This document shows positions 15,723 to 24,804 of a stretch of 51,471 bases of DNA, in pieces. The stretch lies in the IMG/VR virus record IMGVR_UViG_3300028025_001688, positions 1-51,471 of that record; one strand, written 5' to 3'. Below the pieces are notes generated by a model. The model ran no database searches and was not told where the DNA came from. It saw only the letters and a list, made by a program, of their open reading frames with translations. How positions within the stretch are numbered: the stretch's first letter is position 1; each line of letters opens with the position of its first letter. A program made the position numbers and the translations under genes. The DNA comes from a virus.

Positions 15723-17519
15723 TTATCCTTCACAAGCCAGACATGCACCTTCGTCTGTTGTGAGTGCTGTTAAGTCAATCTCTTTAATAATTTCTCGTTC
15801 AATTCTCTTAGAGACTTTGTCTGCTTTAGCAATCTTATCGCTTCGGCAATAATACATGGTTTTCAATCCAGACTTCCATGCTTGAAAATGCACAGCATGA
15901 ATGTATTTGATATGAGAATCTGGACGGAAGAATACATTTAACGATTGTGCTTGGTCAATGTATTCTTGTCTGTCCGCTGCATGTTGGACCACCCAACGCT
16001 GGTCAATTTCCATAGATGTTTTGAAAACATCTTTTGTCCATTCTTCCATCCAATCAAGGTGCTGAACGCTACCATCATTCGCAATAATACTACGCCAAAC
16101 TTCTTCTGCCCATCCTTCATTATGTTTACCTGCTTCGATTTGAATTATCTTATCAAGATAACGATTCTTGTTTAAGTGAGACCCCGACAGAGTGTCCTGC
16201 CTATAAGCATTAGCCCTATAAGGTTCAATACTAGGAGAAGTATTCCCCATAAGAATGGAAGAAGAAGCATTGGGAGCAATTGCCATGAGATGGCTGAAAC
16301 GATTACCAGTACCTTCAGCATCAGGAGCCTCACCTCTCTCCACTCCAAGTTCTTTATTAGCTGCATCTAGTTTTCCTCTAACACTTGCGAAAATTGTTTT
16401 GTTAAGACCAACAGCCATAGATGATTCCCATGGAATGTTCTTACGCTGTAGTAGTGCATGCCAACCCAATGCACCGATACCAATACTTCTTTCACGAATG
16501 GCAGAATACTTTGCTCGTTTGATTTCTTTTGGAGCATTGTCAATAAAATACTGAAGAACATTATCTAGCATTTCAGCGACATCTTTTAGGAACAACGCAT
16601 CATCTTTCCAATCATCATAATACTCTAGATTGAGAGAAGATAAACAACAAACTGCTGTTCGTTTCTCATTTGTCGGGAGAATAATCTCTGAGCAGAGATT
16701 TGATTGGTGGACTTTGAGTCCTTTGTCTTTTAACCATTGTGGTAAATGACGATTGCTCGTATCAATAAAATGTAGATATGGTTCACCAGTCATCATACGC
16801 ATCTCAAGAATTCTTTGCCACAATTCTTTTGCACTTACCTTCTCACGAACAATCAATGATGCTGGATCGATAAGTTCCCATGAGTCATCAAACTCTGGAT
16901 CAATCATTGATTGTTCAATGATTTGCATAAATGTATCTGGAATATTAATACCATGATGCATGTTCAGGGTTCTCATATTCTGATCCCCTGTTGGTTTACG
17001 CATCTCTAAGAAATTAATAATATCTGGATGGCTAATGTCAAGATAAGCAGCATAACTGCCACGACGGGTACGACCTTGGCGATATGCCAAACTCGACGCA
17101 TCGTAAATTTTGAGGTGAGGCATAACTCCAGTCGATTTATCATCTGCCGAACGAATACCAAAACCAATACCGACACCGCCACCAAGCATACTAAGCCAAT
17201 TAGTTTCACTAAGATTATCAACTAAACCCTCCGCTGTATCTTCAATATAATTTAAAAAACATGAGATTGGCAAACCACGCTTGCTTCGACCAAACGATAA
17301 GATAGGTGTTGAATACGACAACCAATGTTTGCTACTGTATTCGTATAATCTCTGTGCATGTTCTGGATTAGAACTAAACTTACTACTAACAAAAGCGAAT
17401 CTCTCTTGAGGACTCACTTCATCATCTTTCATATAACTTTCTTTTAATCGTAACTTACCTAAATCGTCAAACAAATTATCACGAGTGTAATCAACCTTTA
17501 TGCCATGCACAATTTCCAT
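15723..17519 (-). CDS. nrdA: Ribonucleotide reductase large subunit (class I)
   Basis: 598 residues from the ATG at 17519 (the frame extends to a TTG at 17531). Active-site set: C in LPISCFLN, N-x-C-x-E in SNLCSEI, C in AVCCLSSLNL, YY in TMYYCRS, and the C-terminal redox pair CLACEG. About 160 residues shorter than E. coli NrdA, with no N-terminal ATP cone, so it should lack dATP feedback inhibition. Reduces NDPs to dNDPs; electrons may come from the phage thioredoxin at 41523. Confidence 0.94.
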   Translation of the reverse strand: MEIVHGIKVDYTRDNLFDDLGKLRLKESYMKDDEVSPQERFAFVSSKFSSNPEHAQRLYEYSSKHWLSYSTPILSFGRSKRGLPISCFLNYIEDTAEGLVDNLSETNWLSMLGGGVGIGFGIRSADDKSTGVMPHLKIYDASSLAYRQGRTRRGSYAAYLDISHPDIINFLEMRKPTGDQNMRTLNMHHGINIPDTFMQIIEQSMIDPEFDDSWELIDPASLIVREKVSAKELWQRILEMRMMTGEPYLHFIDTSNRHLPQWLKDKGLKVHQSNLCSEIILPTNEKRTAVCCLSSLNLEYYDDWKDDALFLKDVAEMLDNVLQYFIDNAPKEIKRAKYSAIRERSIGIGALGWHALLQRKNIPWESSMAVGLNKTIFASVRGKLDAANKELGVERGEAPDAEGTGNRFSHLMAIAPNASSSILMGNTSPSIEPYRANAYRQDTLSGSHLNKNRYLDKIIQIEAGKHNEGWAEEVWRSIIANDGSVQHLDWMEEWTKDVFKTSMEIDQRWVVQHAADRQEYIDQAQSLNVFFRPDSHIKYIHAVHFQAWKSGLKTMYYCRSDKIAKADKVSKRIEREIIKEIDLTALTTDEGACLACEG

Positions 17520-17536
17520 ATCTTGCCCCAATATTA

Positions 17537-18205
17537 TTATAGTTTTACTAATTCTTTTGCCAAAGGAAATACTTCAGCAATAACCTTTGCGCATTCTCGT
17601 GCGACTTCTTGATGTTCCTTTTGTGTGCCATTTGCAGAACGGAGTTCAATAAAATGAATCCAGCTACGCAATGTACCATTCATGTATAAACGACTGACAG
17701 TCAATCCTTCTGGCAATACTGCTCTTGCTTGTTCTTTGGCAATACCATTAGTGATTGCCCATTCATAAGCATTCTTCGCTTCTTCAATTACTCGCTTCTG
17801 TCTTTCTTCCCACCAAGCAGCCAATGCTAGATTCGTATTCTCAACACTATTTTGACGATTCTTCGTATCTTGAAGTCGGGCTTCCCTAAGAACGAAAGAT
17901 AAGTCTTTTGTTGGATCAGCATATCGCTGACTGAATTCTTGGAACGAGAAAGAGCGGTGACGCAAGATCTGTCTTGCTATATCACGAGTAGTTTCAATTT
18001 CTAAACACGCACTGACCATTTCTAGTGGTGACCAATGCTGATGTTTAATCAAATACTTAATTAACTTCTCTGATGTCTCTGTGTTGAACTGGTTGCTAGG
18101 ATTACTCACTCTTGCGCAAAAGGCAACTAACTCTTGCACATCAACTAAACCCTCGTCATACATCTCACGAGATGGTTTACTATAACTCACCATTCTAACA
18201 TTCAT
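17537..18205 (-). CDS. thyX: Flavin-dependent thymidylate synthase ThyX
   Basis: 222 residues from the ATG at 18205 (ATGA overlap with the primase stop, GGAAG at 5 bases). ThyX motif RHRSFSFQEFSQRY at residues 82-95 fits RHRxxSxxExSxRY. Methylates dUMP to dTMP with FAD and NADPH. The presence of a true ThyX, and no dUMP hydroxymethylase in the window, matters for the modification island: 5-hydroxymethyl bases would have to be made on DNA. Confidence 0.94.
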   Translation of the reverse strand: MNVRMVSYSKPSREMYDEGLVDVQELVAFCARVSNPSNQFNTETSEKLIKYLIKHQHWSPLEMVSACLEIETTRDIARQILRHRSFSFQEFSQRYADPTKDLSFVLREARLQDTKNRQNSVENTNLALAAWWEERQKRVIEEAKNAYEWAITNGIAKEQARAVLPEGLTVSRLYMNGTLRSWIHFIELRSANGTQKEHQEVARECAKVIAEVFPLAKELVKL

Positions 18206-19233
18206 ATTTTCTTCCATGTGCTGAATTTCAATTTTGCTTCCATACCAGTATAGGTGTTTGTATTTATTAGATCCATAATCTCATTGGCAGTCTTTCCGCC
18301 ATGTAAAATCATTTCATTGATATCTTTTTGCTCTATGAAATCTGGGAACATACAAACACTATAACCTAAATTGATATACTTCTCTAACTGTTTGACAATG
18401 TCTTTATTTCTTGGTTCATTGTCCATTACTATAGTAGCATTAGTAAGGATGCTACGAATAGTAGGGGTATCAAAACTTGCTCCTGAAACAGCCACTGCAT
18501 TTTGTAGAAACAGTGAGTCAATTGGACCTTCCACAACGATAATTCTTTTAGCATAATCAATCCTTTCAAGACCATAAATCTTTTCCTGCGTCTCATCTAC
18601 CTTGATGGTATAATACTTAGGCTCTTCATTTCCATACGCTCTAGCCTGAAATGCAAAACACTTCCCAGCGGAAGTGAAGTATGGAATAATCATCCTTGGA
18701 TGTTCATCAACAATTGGCTCTACAAACTTCGGTGTAATAGAGTTTGTGTATGCTTTAAACTTTGCAGTGAAGTAAAGAAGATACCATTTGTCACGAGGAA
18801 TCTTTCTGTTCTCTACATATTTTATCGCAGGATGATCTGGTTTGTCAAGTGCAAGTTTATCAAGACGAGTTAATCCACCGAGGATATCGTCTTCAAGTAA
18901 TTCTTGTTTCGGTTGCTCTATTATTGCAGCAACATCTTTGTGCGCATTGTAACGAGTAGCACCAGATTTATATCTCTCAAGCACATACTGATCATACAAT
19001 ATTGGATCGACATACTTAATTAGATTGCCGATGTTCGTACCATAACCACAATTATGACACTTACAAAATAGATCTGACTCTGCACGATAGATGTAACCTC
19101 GTGCCTTCAACTTATTTTTAGATGAGTCACCACACACTGGACAAGAATAGTTCCAGAGATAATCTTTCTTTTGTTTGAAGTTTCGCAAGCGACTACCCAG
19201 TATTTGGGCATACTTTGCATCAATGTATAACAT
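18202..19233 (-). CDS. 61: DNA primase (T4 gp61-like)
   Basis: 343 residues. N-terminal zinc finger CPVC (31-34) and CKCHNC (57-62); TOPRIM core EGPID (235-239) with the following acidic motif MDNEP (270-274). Makes RNA primers for the lagging strand with gp41 (38778-40166). Behind its own promoter at 19259-19287 and coupled to thyX. Confidence 0.9.
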   Translation of the reverse strand: MLYIDAKYAQILGSRLRNFKQKKDYLWNYSCPVCGDSSKNKLKARGYIYRAESDLFCKCHNCGYGTNIGNLIKYVDPILYDQYVLERYKSGATRYNAHKDVAAIIEQPKQELLEDDILGGLTRLDKLALDKPDHPAIKYVENRKIPRDKWYLLYFTAKFKAYTNSITPKFVEPIVDEHPRMIIPYFTSAGKCFAFQARAYGNEEPKYYTIKVDETQEKIYGLERIDYAKRIIVVEGPIDSLFLQNAVAVSGASFDTPTIRSILTNATIVMDNEPRNKDIVKQLEKYINLGYSVCMFPDFIEQKDINEMILHGGKTANEIMDLINTNTYTGMEAKLKFSTWKKI

Positions 19234-19258
19234 TACAAATCTCCACTAATAGAGTACA

Positions 19259-19287
19259 ATTATACTCTACATATCATTACAAAGCAA
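19259..19287 (-). promoter_or_regulatory. Sigma70-like promoter upstream of primase
   Basis: Minus strand TTGCTT (19287-19282), 17 bp, TATAAT (19264-19259). Lacks the TTAATTGC spacer. Leader of about 20 bases to the ATG at 19233. Confidence 0.55.
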
Positions 19288-19290
19288 ATT

Positions 19291-19647
19291 TTATTTTAGA
19301 TATTTTGCAATTTCGTTGATGTGACCAAGAACAAAACCAACTGTTGCTGCACCACCAATAACATACCACTTCCACTGCTCAAGAGCGGATACTCGGTTGT
19401 TCATTTTCTCTAGATCTTCAACAACATCTTTTTTAATCTCAGCGTGTTGCTGTTGCGATATTTGTGATGTTGCTTGCATCTTATGCTCAAGACGAGTTTG
19501 CATATCGTCAATCTTATCAACGATTTCTCTATTAGAGGTAGTGATACGAGAGTGAATCTCTTTGATGTCATGTTTCACTTCTGTGACATCTTCTTTCAGG
19601 GCATCCATTTGTGCTTCCAATTTAGCAATTCTTTCTGGCGATTCCAT
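19291..19647 (-). CDS. Coiled-coil protein with C-terminal membrane helix (XhlA-like)
   Basis: 118 residues: long N-terminal coiled coil (about 1-90), then WKWYVIGGAATVGFVLGHI as a single transmembrane helix near the C-terminus. This resembles the XhlA/haemolysin-like phage accessory lysis proteins. It directly follows two spanin-like genes, which supports a lysis role. Candidate holin partner; not proven. Confidence 0.55.
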   Translation of the reverse strand: MESPERIAKLEAQMDALKEDVTEVKHDIKEIHSRITTSNREIVDKIDDMQTRLEHKMQATSQISQQQHAEIKKDVVEDLEKMNNRVSALEQWKWYVIGGAATVGFVLGHINEIAKYLK

Positions 19648-19911
19648 TTATTTTACACTCTCAAAAATGTCTTTTTGTGTCTTATACCATTCTACCCAAG
19701 TGTCAACTTTAACTTTGCATTCATGATACTGCCCATAGTTATCAACAACGACTTTAAGAACCTCAGATAACTTCTCAGTGGACTCTGTTTTCTTTAAATC
19801 AGGGCATGCTTCCATAAGTTCTTTTGGCACTTCTGGAAAGTTTCGTTTGACAGGAGTTGACACTAAACATCCTGTCAATAATAATACTGGTAATATTAAC
19901 AGAAGTCTCAT
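19648..19911 (-). CDS. Lipoprotein, probable outer-membrane spanin (Rz1-like)
   Basis: 87 residues with a lipobox (LLLTGC, lipidated Cys at about 15), then a periplasmic part FPEVPKELMEACPDL and a helical tail. Size, lipobox and position right after an i-spanin-like gene (ATGA overlap) fit an o-spanin. Would join the inner-membrane partner to fuse the membranes at lysis. Confidence 0.65.
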   Translation of the reverse strand: MRLLLILPVLLLTGCLVSTPVKRNFPEVPKELMEACPDLKKTESTEKLSEVLKVVVDNYGQYHECKVKVDTWVEWYKTQKDIFESVK

Positions 19912-20366
19912 TTCTTAACTCCTGTGTTTATTGCATCGTTTAAAATTGTTATTGTTTCTGGAACAACTTTACACTCTGCATCAATAATCTTTTCTTTCTC
20001 AACAATCTTTTCTTGAACAACTATTTGTTTCTCTTTAACAACTCTTACTTTGTCCACATAAACTTTTTGTATCTGAATGTTTGTCTCTTTGGACTTTGCT
20101 TCAGACTCTTTAATCTGTGCTTCTAATTGAGCAACTCTTGCTCGCCATTCCATCTCAACACCAACACCACCTTTAAAATATACACCACCAATTAGAAGAA
20201 TCAAACTGATGATTTGCAGAGGCATTCGTATCGCATATAATTGCGGAATGAACCTAGCGAAGAATCCAAAGAAGAATGAAACAATCGTACCAACGATACC
20301 GCTGATAAGGACTGCATTTACTACCCAAAGAATTAGGGCATCAGGAATAAAATTAAGTAGGAACAT
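19908..20366 (-). CDS. Inner-membrane spanin-like protein (Rz-like)
   Basis: 152 residues. Hydrophobic N-terminal half (about 10-35 and 45-65), then a periplasmic coiled coil rich in Lys/Glu (about 75-130) and a conserved ECKVVPETITILNDA near the end, a pattern I associate with T4-like Rz proteins. Two or three membrane segments is more than a classical single-span i-spanin, so it may be a fusion or a variant. Confidence 0.6.
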   Translation of the reverse strand: MFLLNFIPDALILWVVNAVLISGIVGTIVSFFFGFFARFIPQLYAIRMPLQIISLILLIGGVYFKGGVGVEMEWRARVAQLEAQIKESEAKSKETNIQIQKVYVDKVRVVKEKQIVVQEKIVEKEKIIDAECKVVPETITILNDAINTGVKK

Positions 20367-20862
20367 TTACAGGTTTTCTCCTAGCCATAACCTGATATTT
20401 CTTGATGTCTTTCTTTTGGATCTTTGGTTCGCTTACTGCAGCACCAGCAGTAGAGTTCGCAGGTGCTTCTTCATCAAGAAACTTCTTAACAATAATCTCT
20501 TCTTCAACAAGGACACAGTTATTATCCAACAACTTCATCACTCTGTCAAATTTATCTTCCATTAATGCAGTTGAACGATTACCAGATTCATACTGCTCTT
20601 TGACTAACCATAGTGCTGCAACTAAAGATTTAAGTTTGTTTTCACCACCAATTTTATTGATGATTTTCTTCATGTTGAAAACTAAACGAGTCAGATAAGT
20701 GTAAGCATCCTTCTCTTCAGATGTCTTAAGAGTGCTTGCTTTCTTTAGATTTTTACCATTCTTATCAATGATATTTAATTTGTATGCTTTTGTATCTTCA
20801 AAGTTAGTTACTAACATTGAAAGGATTTTATAAGCAACCAAATTATCTACAATGCGACTCAT
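20353..20862 (-). CDS. Conserved T4-like phage protein
   Basis: 169 residues, beginning MSRIVDNLVAYKILSMLVTNF. The core ASTLKT.EEKDAYTYL.RLVFNMKKIINKIGGENKLKSLVAALWLVKE is strongly patterned and recurs in T4-like marine phages, usually in the structural-gene region. The C-terminus is Ala/Ser-rich and basic. Virion or assembly role is an inference from position only. TAATG-type coupling to the upstream gene. Confidence 0.6.
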   Translation of the reverse strand: MSRIVDNLVAYKILSMLVTNFEDTKAYKLNIIDKNGKNLKKASTLKTSEEKDAYTYLTRLVFNMKKIINKIGGENKLKSLVAALWLVKEQYESGNRSTALMEDKFDRVMKLLDNNCVLVEEEIIVKKFLDEEAPANSTAGAAVSEPKIQKKDIKKYQVMARRKPVNVPT

Positions 20863-21242
20863 TAAATCTTCCTTAGTATTGCAATAATCGTTTCATCCAA
20901 AGCAATTTCAGATAAAACAATATTAAATTCTGGCAGAGACTCAGGCATTCTATCAAGATAGACCAAGAATGTTATTAAAGCATCCCAGCAGGATTCTTCA
21001 ATTTTATGAAACAACATCCTTGTTGCAGCATCTCCGAATATATTGTAAAGCACAATAATGTGATTGAGGATTAATCTTTCTCTCAGTTCACCATTGTTCT
21101 TATACCTCGAAAGTAATTTCTTAAGATATAAAAACTTTTTGATGTCTTCTTCAAACTCTGCTAAACTATGACACTGTGGGTTATCATAGTGATGCATCGC
21201 ATAAACAAGAAAGTTACCTTCATTTATTTTTTCACTAACCAT
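20862..21242 (-). CDS. Conserved T4-like phage protein
   Basis: 126 residues from the ATG at 21242, which has GAAGAG at 5 bases; the longer frame to 21272 begins inside a terminator hairpin and is rejected. Sequence MVSEKINEGNFLVYAMHHYDNPQC ... ERLILNHIIVLYNIFG ... is a pattern seen in many T4-like marine phages near structural genes. All-helical, soluble. Function unknown. Confidence 0.65.
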   Translation of the reverse strand: MVSEKINEGNFLVYAMHHYDNPQCHSLAEFEEDIKKFLYLKKLLSRYKNNGELRERLILNHIIVLYNIFGDAATRMLFHKIEESCWDALITFLVYLDRMPESLPEFNIVLSEIALDETIIAILRKI

Positions 21243-21259
21243 ATTCTCTTCACAGGAAT

Positions 21260-21281
21260 AGAGGGAGAACATTCTCCCTCT
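21260..21281 (-). terminator. Strong hairpin between virion gene and next gene
   Basis: Perfect inverted repeat AGAGGGAGAA (21260-21269) with TTCTCCCTCT (21272-21281). No U-tract follows on the minus strand, so it may be an attenuator or an mRNA 3'-end stabiliser for the structural gene upstream rather than a full terminator. Confidence 0.6.
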
Positions 21282-21297
21282 TTACATCATGTATTTA

Positions 21298-22050
21298 TTA
21301 TGCGTCTGGTAGAACTGTATCGTCAGATGCGTCGCTAGACAATGAGCCCATAGCAACAATAGTTTCATAGTGAACACGACCAGCACGACCACCAGTACCT
21401 ACTGTGCGTAGATTCCAACCAGCGTGAGCAGCACCACCAACAGTGCCTTCACCTAGTGCAGCAGTTGCTGTTGCAGCAGTAGATGCTACCTTCTCAAAGT
21501 ACTGAGCATTGTTACCAGTATCAGAAATATCAACTGCAGTACCACCTGAAGTAGCAGAAACTTTAAATGCATCTGCAGTTAAACCAGAAGCGATAACATA
21601 ATATGTTGTACCTGAAGTTAAACCAGTAGCAGAAGTACCACCACCATTGTTATAAACAACTGCATCAGTAGCAGATAATCCGTGAGCAGTATAAGAAATA
21701 ACATCAGTTGTTGTATTAACACCAGAAGTAGGAATTGTTACTCGTGCTTTTGGAATTGTAACAGTTGGAGCAGAAGTGTATGCTGAGCCAACATTGGTTA
21801 CTGTAATAGCAGTAACTGCGCCAGCAGAAATAGTAGCAGTGGCTGCAGCACTTGATCCAGCACCGCCAGAAAATGTTACTGTTGGTGCTTCTACATATAA
21901 TGTTCCGCCACCAGCAACTGCGACTGATGTTACATTATCGCCACCTGATTTAATCTCAGTGGTATCCATACCAAATGTTCTTGTTTTTTCAGCAGCAGTT
22001 AGAAAAAGTGGTTTTCCACCAGAGTTGTCAGTTGATGTCCATAGTGCCAT
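21298..22050 (-). CDS. Virion structural protein, beta-rich
   Basis: 250 residues, low in charge, rich in Gly, Ala, Thr, Val. Start MALW.STD and end [30 protein letters not shown] are, in my recollection, those of a virion protein of T4-like cyanophages. Between them lie repetitive segments such as [17 protein letters not shown] and [16 protein letters not shown] of the kind found in tail or decoration proteins. Single gene between an upstream CTS-type gene and a strong hairpin. High expression is likely. Confidence 0.7.
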   Translation of the reverse strand: MALWTSTDNSGGKPLFLTAAEKTRTFGMDTTEIKSGGDNVTSVAVAGGGTLYVEAPTVTFSGGAGSSAAATATISAGAVTAITVTNVGSAYTSAPTVTIPKARVTIPTSGVNTTTDVISYTAHGLSATDAVVYNNGGGTSATGLTSGTTYYVIASGLTADAFKVSATSGGTAVDISDTGNNAQYFEKVASTAATATAALGEGTVGGAAHAGWNLRTVGTGGRAGRVHYETIVAMGSLSSDASDDTVLPDA

Positions 22051-22068
22051 TTTTAATTCTCCTTAAAT

Positions 22069-23457
22069 TTATTTTGTATGCAGTTTAGAACTGCCAAAGT
22101 TTTTGCGTGCACCAGATTGTGATCCAGCTGGGCGACCACGACCACGCTTCTCAGCTGTAGGTTTCATTGGTTTTTTGTCATCATAATCATCAGCACCTTC
22201 TGGGTCAGAGTAATCTGCACCATAAGAGTGACCTTTAATTCTACGAACAGGTAAGTCGGCTAACTTAATTTCGTTAATCATCATTAATTCTGTATAAGAA
22301 AACTTTACTTCTTCGTCTTCTTTTAGTTTTTGTCCTGGACGAACTTCTTTGTATCCATCGCTAGTGTAGTTGTCAATGTTTTTACGATTGATTACAACAC
22401 GACTTTTAGTTTCTGGATGAACCATAACAGCATGATTCTTGAACTTCATTCCTGGAACTGGAGCAACTGGTGCTTGCTCATCCAACTCAGACATCAGATA
22501 GTCATGAGCAGTTTGCATATAATCTGTTGCTAGAGTAATCTTAGATTGTACCCACTCTGGCAGATTAGTATCTGGTTTCATCTTTGCTTGTAATGCTTCA
22601 GCGTGACGAGAAATAGTCTTAAGTTGAGTAACAGCCATCTCACCTTCGTAGTTATACTCTGAATCATCTTTCTCAAACAAACGATCAATATCTTCTTTCA
22701 TTGATTTCTTCATAGCCATTTTTGCTAAATGTTTGGCACGACTCATTGGTGAGTGAACTGCACCAGACTTGTCTGTAGTATTACCTTTAGCCTTAGTGTA
22801 TGGACCATCGAATGGCACATCATTCTTAGAAGAACCACCACCAATTTCATCACCCTTACGACGATAAGCAGATGCTGGTTTTTCATAATAACCTTCTTTG
22901 CGCAAGGCACGACCAATTGCTACATTATGTGCTCTAGCATTTTTGTGTTCTGGTTCTGCATCTGGAACTGGATTATTAAGTTTAAAACGAGCACCACGAG
23001 ATGCGTCCATCATATTCTTCATTGTCTTATTTTGTTTTGCTTGATCAGATTTTTCATCTAATTCTTCAGCTTCTTCTTTCATTGCCATTTTAGTGGCAGT
23101 AGCATACATAACAGTTTCAGCACGATCGCCATAACGATCTTTAAATCCTGCTTTGTCTTTCTTCATTGACTTGACGATTTCTTCACGCTTTTTCATCTGC
23201 GCATCAGTCATTTCTTCTTTAACTGTTTCTTTTGTTTTGTCTTCTTCACCAGAAGTAAAAACAATTTCTTTGTGAGATTTGCGACCAGATGGACTAACTT
23301 TGTAATCTGCACGAGCCATGCGATCTTCAGATTCTTCTATTTCTTGTTCTTCTTTTCGAAGCAATTTGAAGTCGTGAGCATCGATCTGACCATTCTTATT
23401 CTTGTCGATCTTGTGCTGTTTACCTTTCAATGCTTCCATAAATGATTTAAATTGCAT
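22069..23457 (-). CDS. Candidate internal head protein with EF-hand-like and AT-hook motifs
   Basis: 462 residues. Begins MQFKSFMEAL, similar to a T4 capsid-targeting peptide with an FME cleavage-like site. Then an EF-hand-like loop DKNKNGQIDAHD (about 18-29), a conserved block MTDAQMKKREEIVKSM ... YGDRAETVMYATATKMA, a helical block around EWVQSKITLATDYMQTAHDYL, and a C-terminal AT-hook KRGRGRPAG. Charged and probably disordered between blocks. DNA binding inside the head is a reasonable inference. Confidence 0.6.
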   Translation of the reverse strand: MQFKSFMEALKGKQHKIDKNKNGQIDAHDFKLLRKEEQEIEESEDRMARADYKVSPSGRKSHKEIVFTSGEEDKTKETVKEEMTDAQMKKREEIVKSMKKDKAGFKDRYGDRAETVMYATATKMAMKEEAEELDEKSDQAKQNKTMKNMMDASRGARFKLNNPVPDAEPEHKNARAHNVAIGRALRKEGYYEKPASAYRRKGDEIGGGSSKNDVPFDGPYTKAKGNTTDKSGAVHSPMSRAKHLAKMAMKKSMKEDIDRLFEKDDSEYNYEGEMAVTQLKTISRHAEALQAKMKPDTNLPEWVQSKITLATDYMQTAHDYLMSELDEQAPVAPVPGMKFKNHAVMVHPETKSRVVINRKNIDNYTSDGYKEVRPGQKLKEDEEVKFSYTELMMINEIKLADLPVRRIKGHSYGADYSDPEGADDYDDKKPMKPTAEKRGRGRPAGSQSGARKNFGSSKLHTK

Positions 23458-23458
23458 C

Positions 23459-23908
23459 TTATTCTCCAGTTTTCTTAAGACTTGAACGAATCATCCAAGC
23501 ATGTTTCTTATGTGAATCCAATCTTCCTGCTGCCCAGTCCGCTAAACCCTGTTCGTTCTGTGCATTTGCTAATTCGAATAATTTATTTAGGCTGTCTATC
23601 ACTTTAGAGTTTGCAGTCTGTAAGTTCTGTAGCATGGCACTTACATTGGCTGGTTTATCATCGTCTTCTTGGATGGTTTTAAATGTGTGAATCTCTTCAA
23701 TAGAGATCGGAGCATACTCATCCAACGCTCTTAGTTCCTCTGCAGCAGTATCAATTGAAGCATAAACTTCTTGATAAATGTTACCGAAGAAATCATGAAA
23801 CTGAGAGAAGAACATCCCCTCAACATTCCAGTGATATGATTGTGCCTTAAAGTACATAAAGAACTTATCGGCTAGAACAATTTTAAGTGCTACTTTTAAT
23901 TCATCCAT
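23459..23908 (-). CDS. dps: Dps-like ferritin-family protein
   Basis: 149 residues. The ferroxidase segment AQSYHWNVEGMFFSQFHDFF and the following E...D..AE..RAL pattern match Dps/bacterioferritin-like proteins; size is right for a Dps monomer. Would sequester iron and protect DNA in a 12-mer. Odd neighbourhood: it sits among structural and internal-head candidates and overlaps the upstream gene by TAATG. No N-terminal Lys-rich DNA-binding tail. Confidence 0.85.
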   Translation of the reverse strand: MDELKVALKIVLADKFFMYFKAQSYHWNVEGMFFSQFHDFFGNIYQEVYASIDTAAEELRALDEYAPISIEEIHTFKTIQEDDDKPANVSAMLQNLQTANSKVIDSLNKLFELANAQNEQGLADWAAGRLDSHKKHAWMIRSSLKKTGE

Positions 23909-24384
23909 TATGAACCTACCACGCTTTCGTTATCGTATGGACCAAATACGGCAGTCTCAACTTTAGGATTCCAACCTTCTTTTCTTAATTTAATAATTAA
24001 GTGTGCTGGACCATCTGATGTTAATCTAAGATCTTTATTAGCATAAATTCTATCAGCAAACCCAGCGTAATCAAAAGAACCATTGTTAACCAAATAATAA
24101 TGATTATGTAGAGTAGGAGTAGCATCTAGTAATCTAGCAACATCCCAGTGTTTATTGTGTTTACATCCCCAGTGAAGTTCAGTGATGTAAACTCTTGATC
24201 CAGTGTATTGAACAAGAGCACCACCCGATTCATCAGGAATTGATGTTGGTGCTACATACGACTGAGTAGATTTTGTCATATCAGTTTGTAAACTTAAATC
24301 AATAGTTCCACCTGAAGAATCTGTAATATAACACTTAAAGACAATTTCTGTCTCTGTGTGAGAGATAATGTGTTTGCCAGCCAT
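23908..24384 (-). CDS. Probable virion-region protein of unknown function
   Basis: 158 residues, predicted beta-rich: MAGKHIISHTETEIVFKCYITDSSGGTIDLS... then ELHWGCKHNKHWDVARLLD and FDYAGFADRIYANKDL. No signal peptide. Only one base separates it from the upstream gene. The beta-sandwich-like composition suggests a capsid or tail accessory protein; I have no family match. Confidence 0.55.
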   Translation of the reverse strand: MAGKHIISHTETEIVFKCYITDSSGGTIDLSLQTDMTKSTQSYVAPTSIPDESGGALVQYTGSRVYITELHWGCKHNKHWDVARLLDATPTLHNHYYLVNNGSFDYAGFADRIYANKDLRLTSDGPAHLIIKLRKEGWNPKVETAVFGPYDNESVVGS

Positions 24385-24804
24385 TTAACAGTTCCACTTT
24401 CTAAGAGCAAGTGCTTTACGAGTTGGACGACCCTTATCATCTTTCATTGGACCTTCCATGCCACCCATTCGTGCACAGAAAGATCTTCTGCGTTTTGCTG
24501 CTTTGCTATCAGGTTTTAGTTTAGAAGGTGGTGTAGTAACTGGTGCTTGTAGATTAGCACCTTTAGCATTATATGCGTCACGACCTTTTTGTGTCAATCC
24601 ACCAGTTGAAGACTTATGTCCTTTGGCATCGACTGCTGCTTCATAAAGAGCAACATCATCTACCACTTCAAACTTTTCCCAAACAGTTTCTGGATCGACA
24701 TTATATTCCTCTGCCATTGCCATTACCATTTCTTCGATGACATCAAACTGTTCATCAAGAGATAATTGCTCGTTTATGTATTGGTTAAATGATTTAAAAG
24801 ACAC
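24385..24804 (-). CDS. DUF6321-like protein with capsid-targeting-like N-terminus
   Basis: 139 residues from a GTG at 24804 with GGGGAG 8 bases upstream. N-terminus MSFKSFNQYINEQ resembles the T4 capsid-targeting peptide with an INE cleavage-like site. C-terminal domain KGHKSSTGGLTQKGRDAYN ... SKAAKRRRSFCARMGG ... GRPTRKALALRKWNC is the conserved, basic DUF6321-type block with two Cys. Could be DNA-binding and packaged with the genome. Overlaps the end of the 1107-residue gene by 11 bases. Confidence 0.65.
   Translation of the reverse strand: MSFKSFNQYINEQLSLDEQFDVIEEMVMAMAEEYNVDPETVWEKFEVVDDVALYEAAVDAKGHKSSTGGLTQKGRDAYNAKGANLQAPVTTPPSKLKPDSKAAKRRRSFCARMGGMEGPMKDDKGRPTRKALALRKWNC

Noticed and set aside
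23459-23908. DNA-binding Dps with Lys-rich tail
   Set aside because: The N-terminus begins directly with the ferritin helix, so DNA binding by a tail is not supported.
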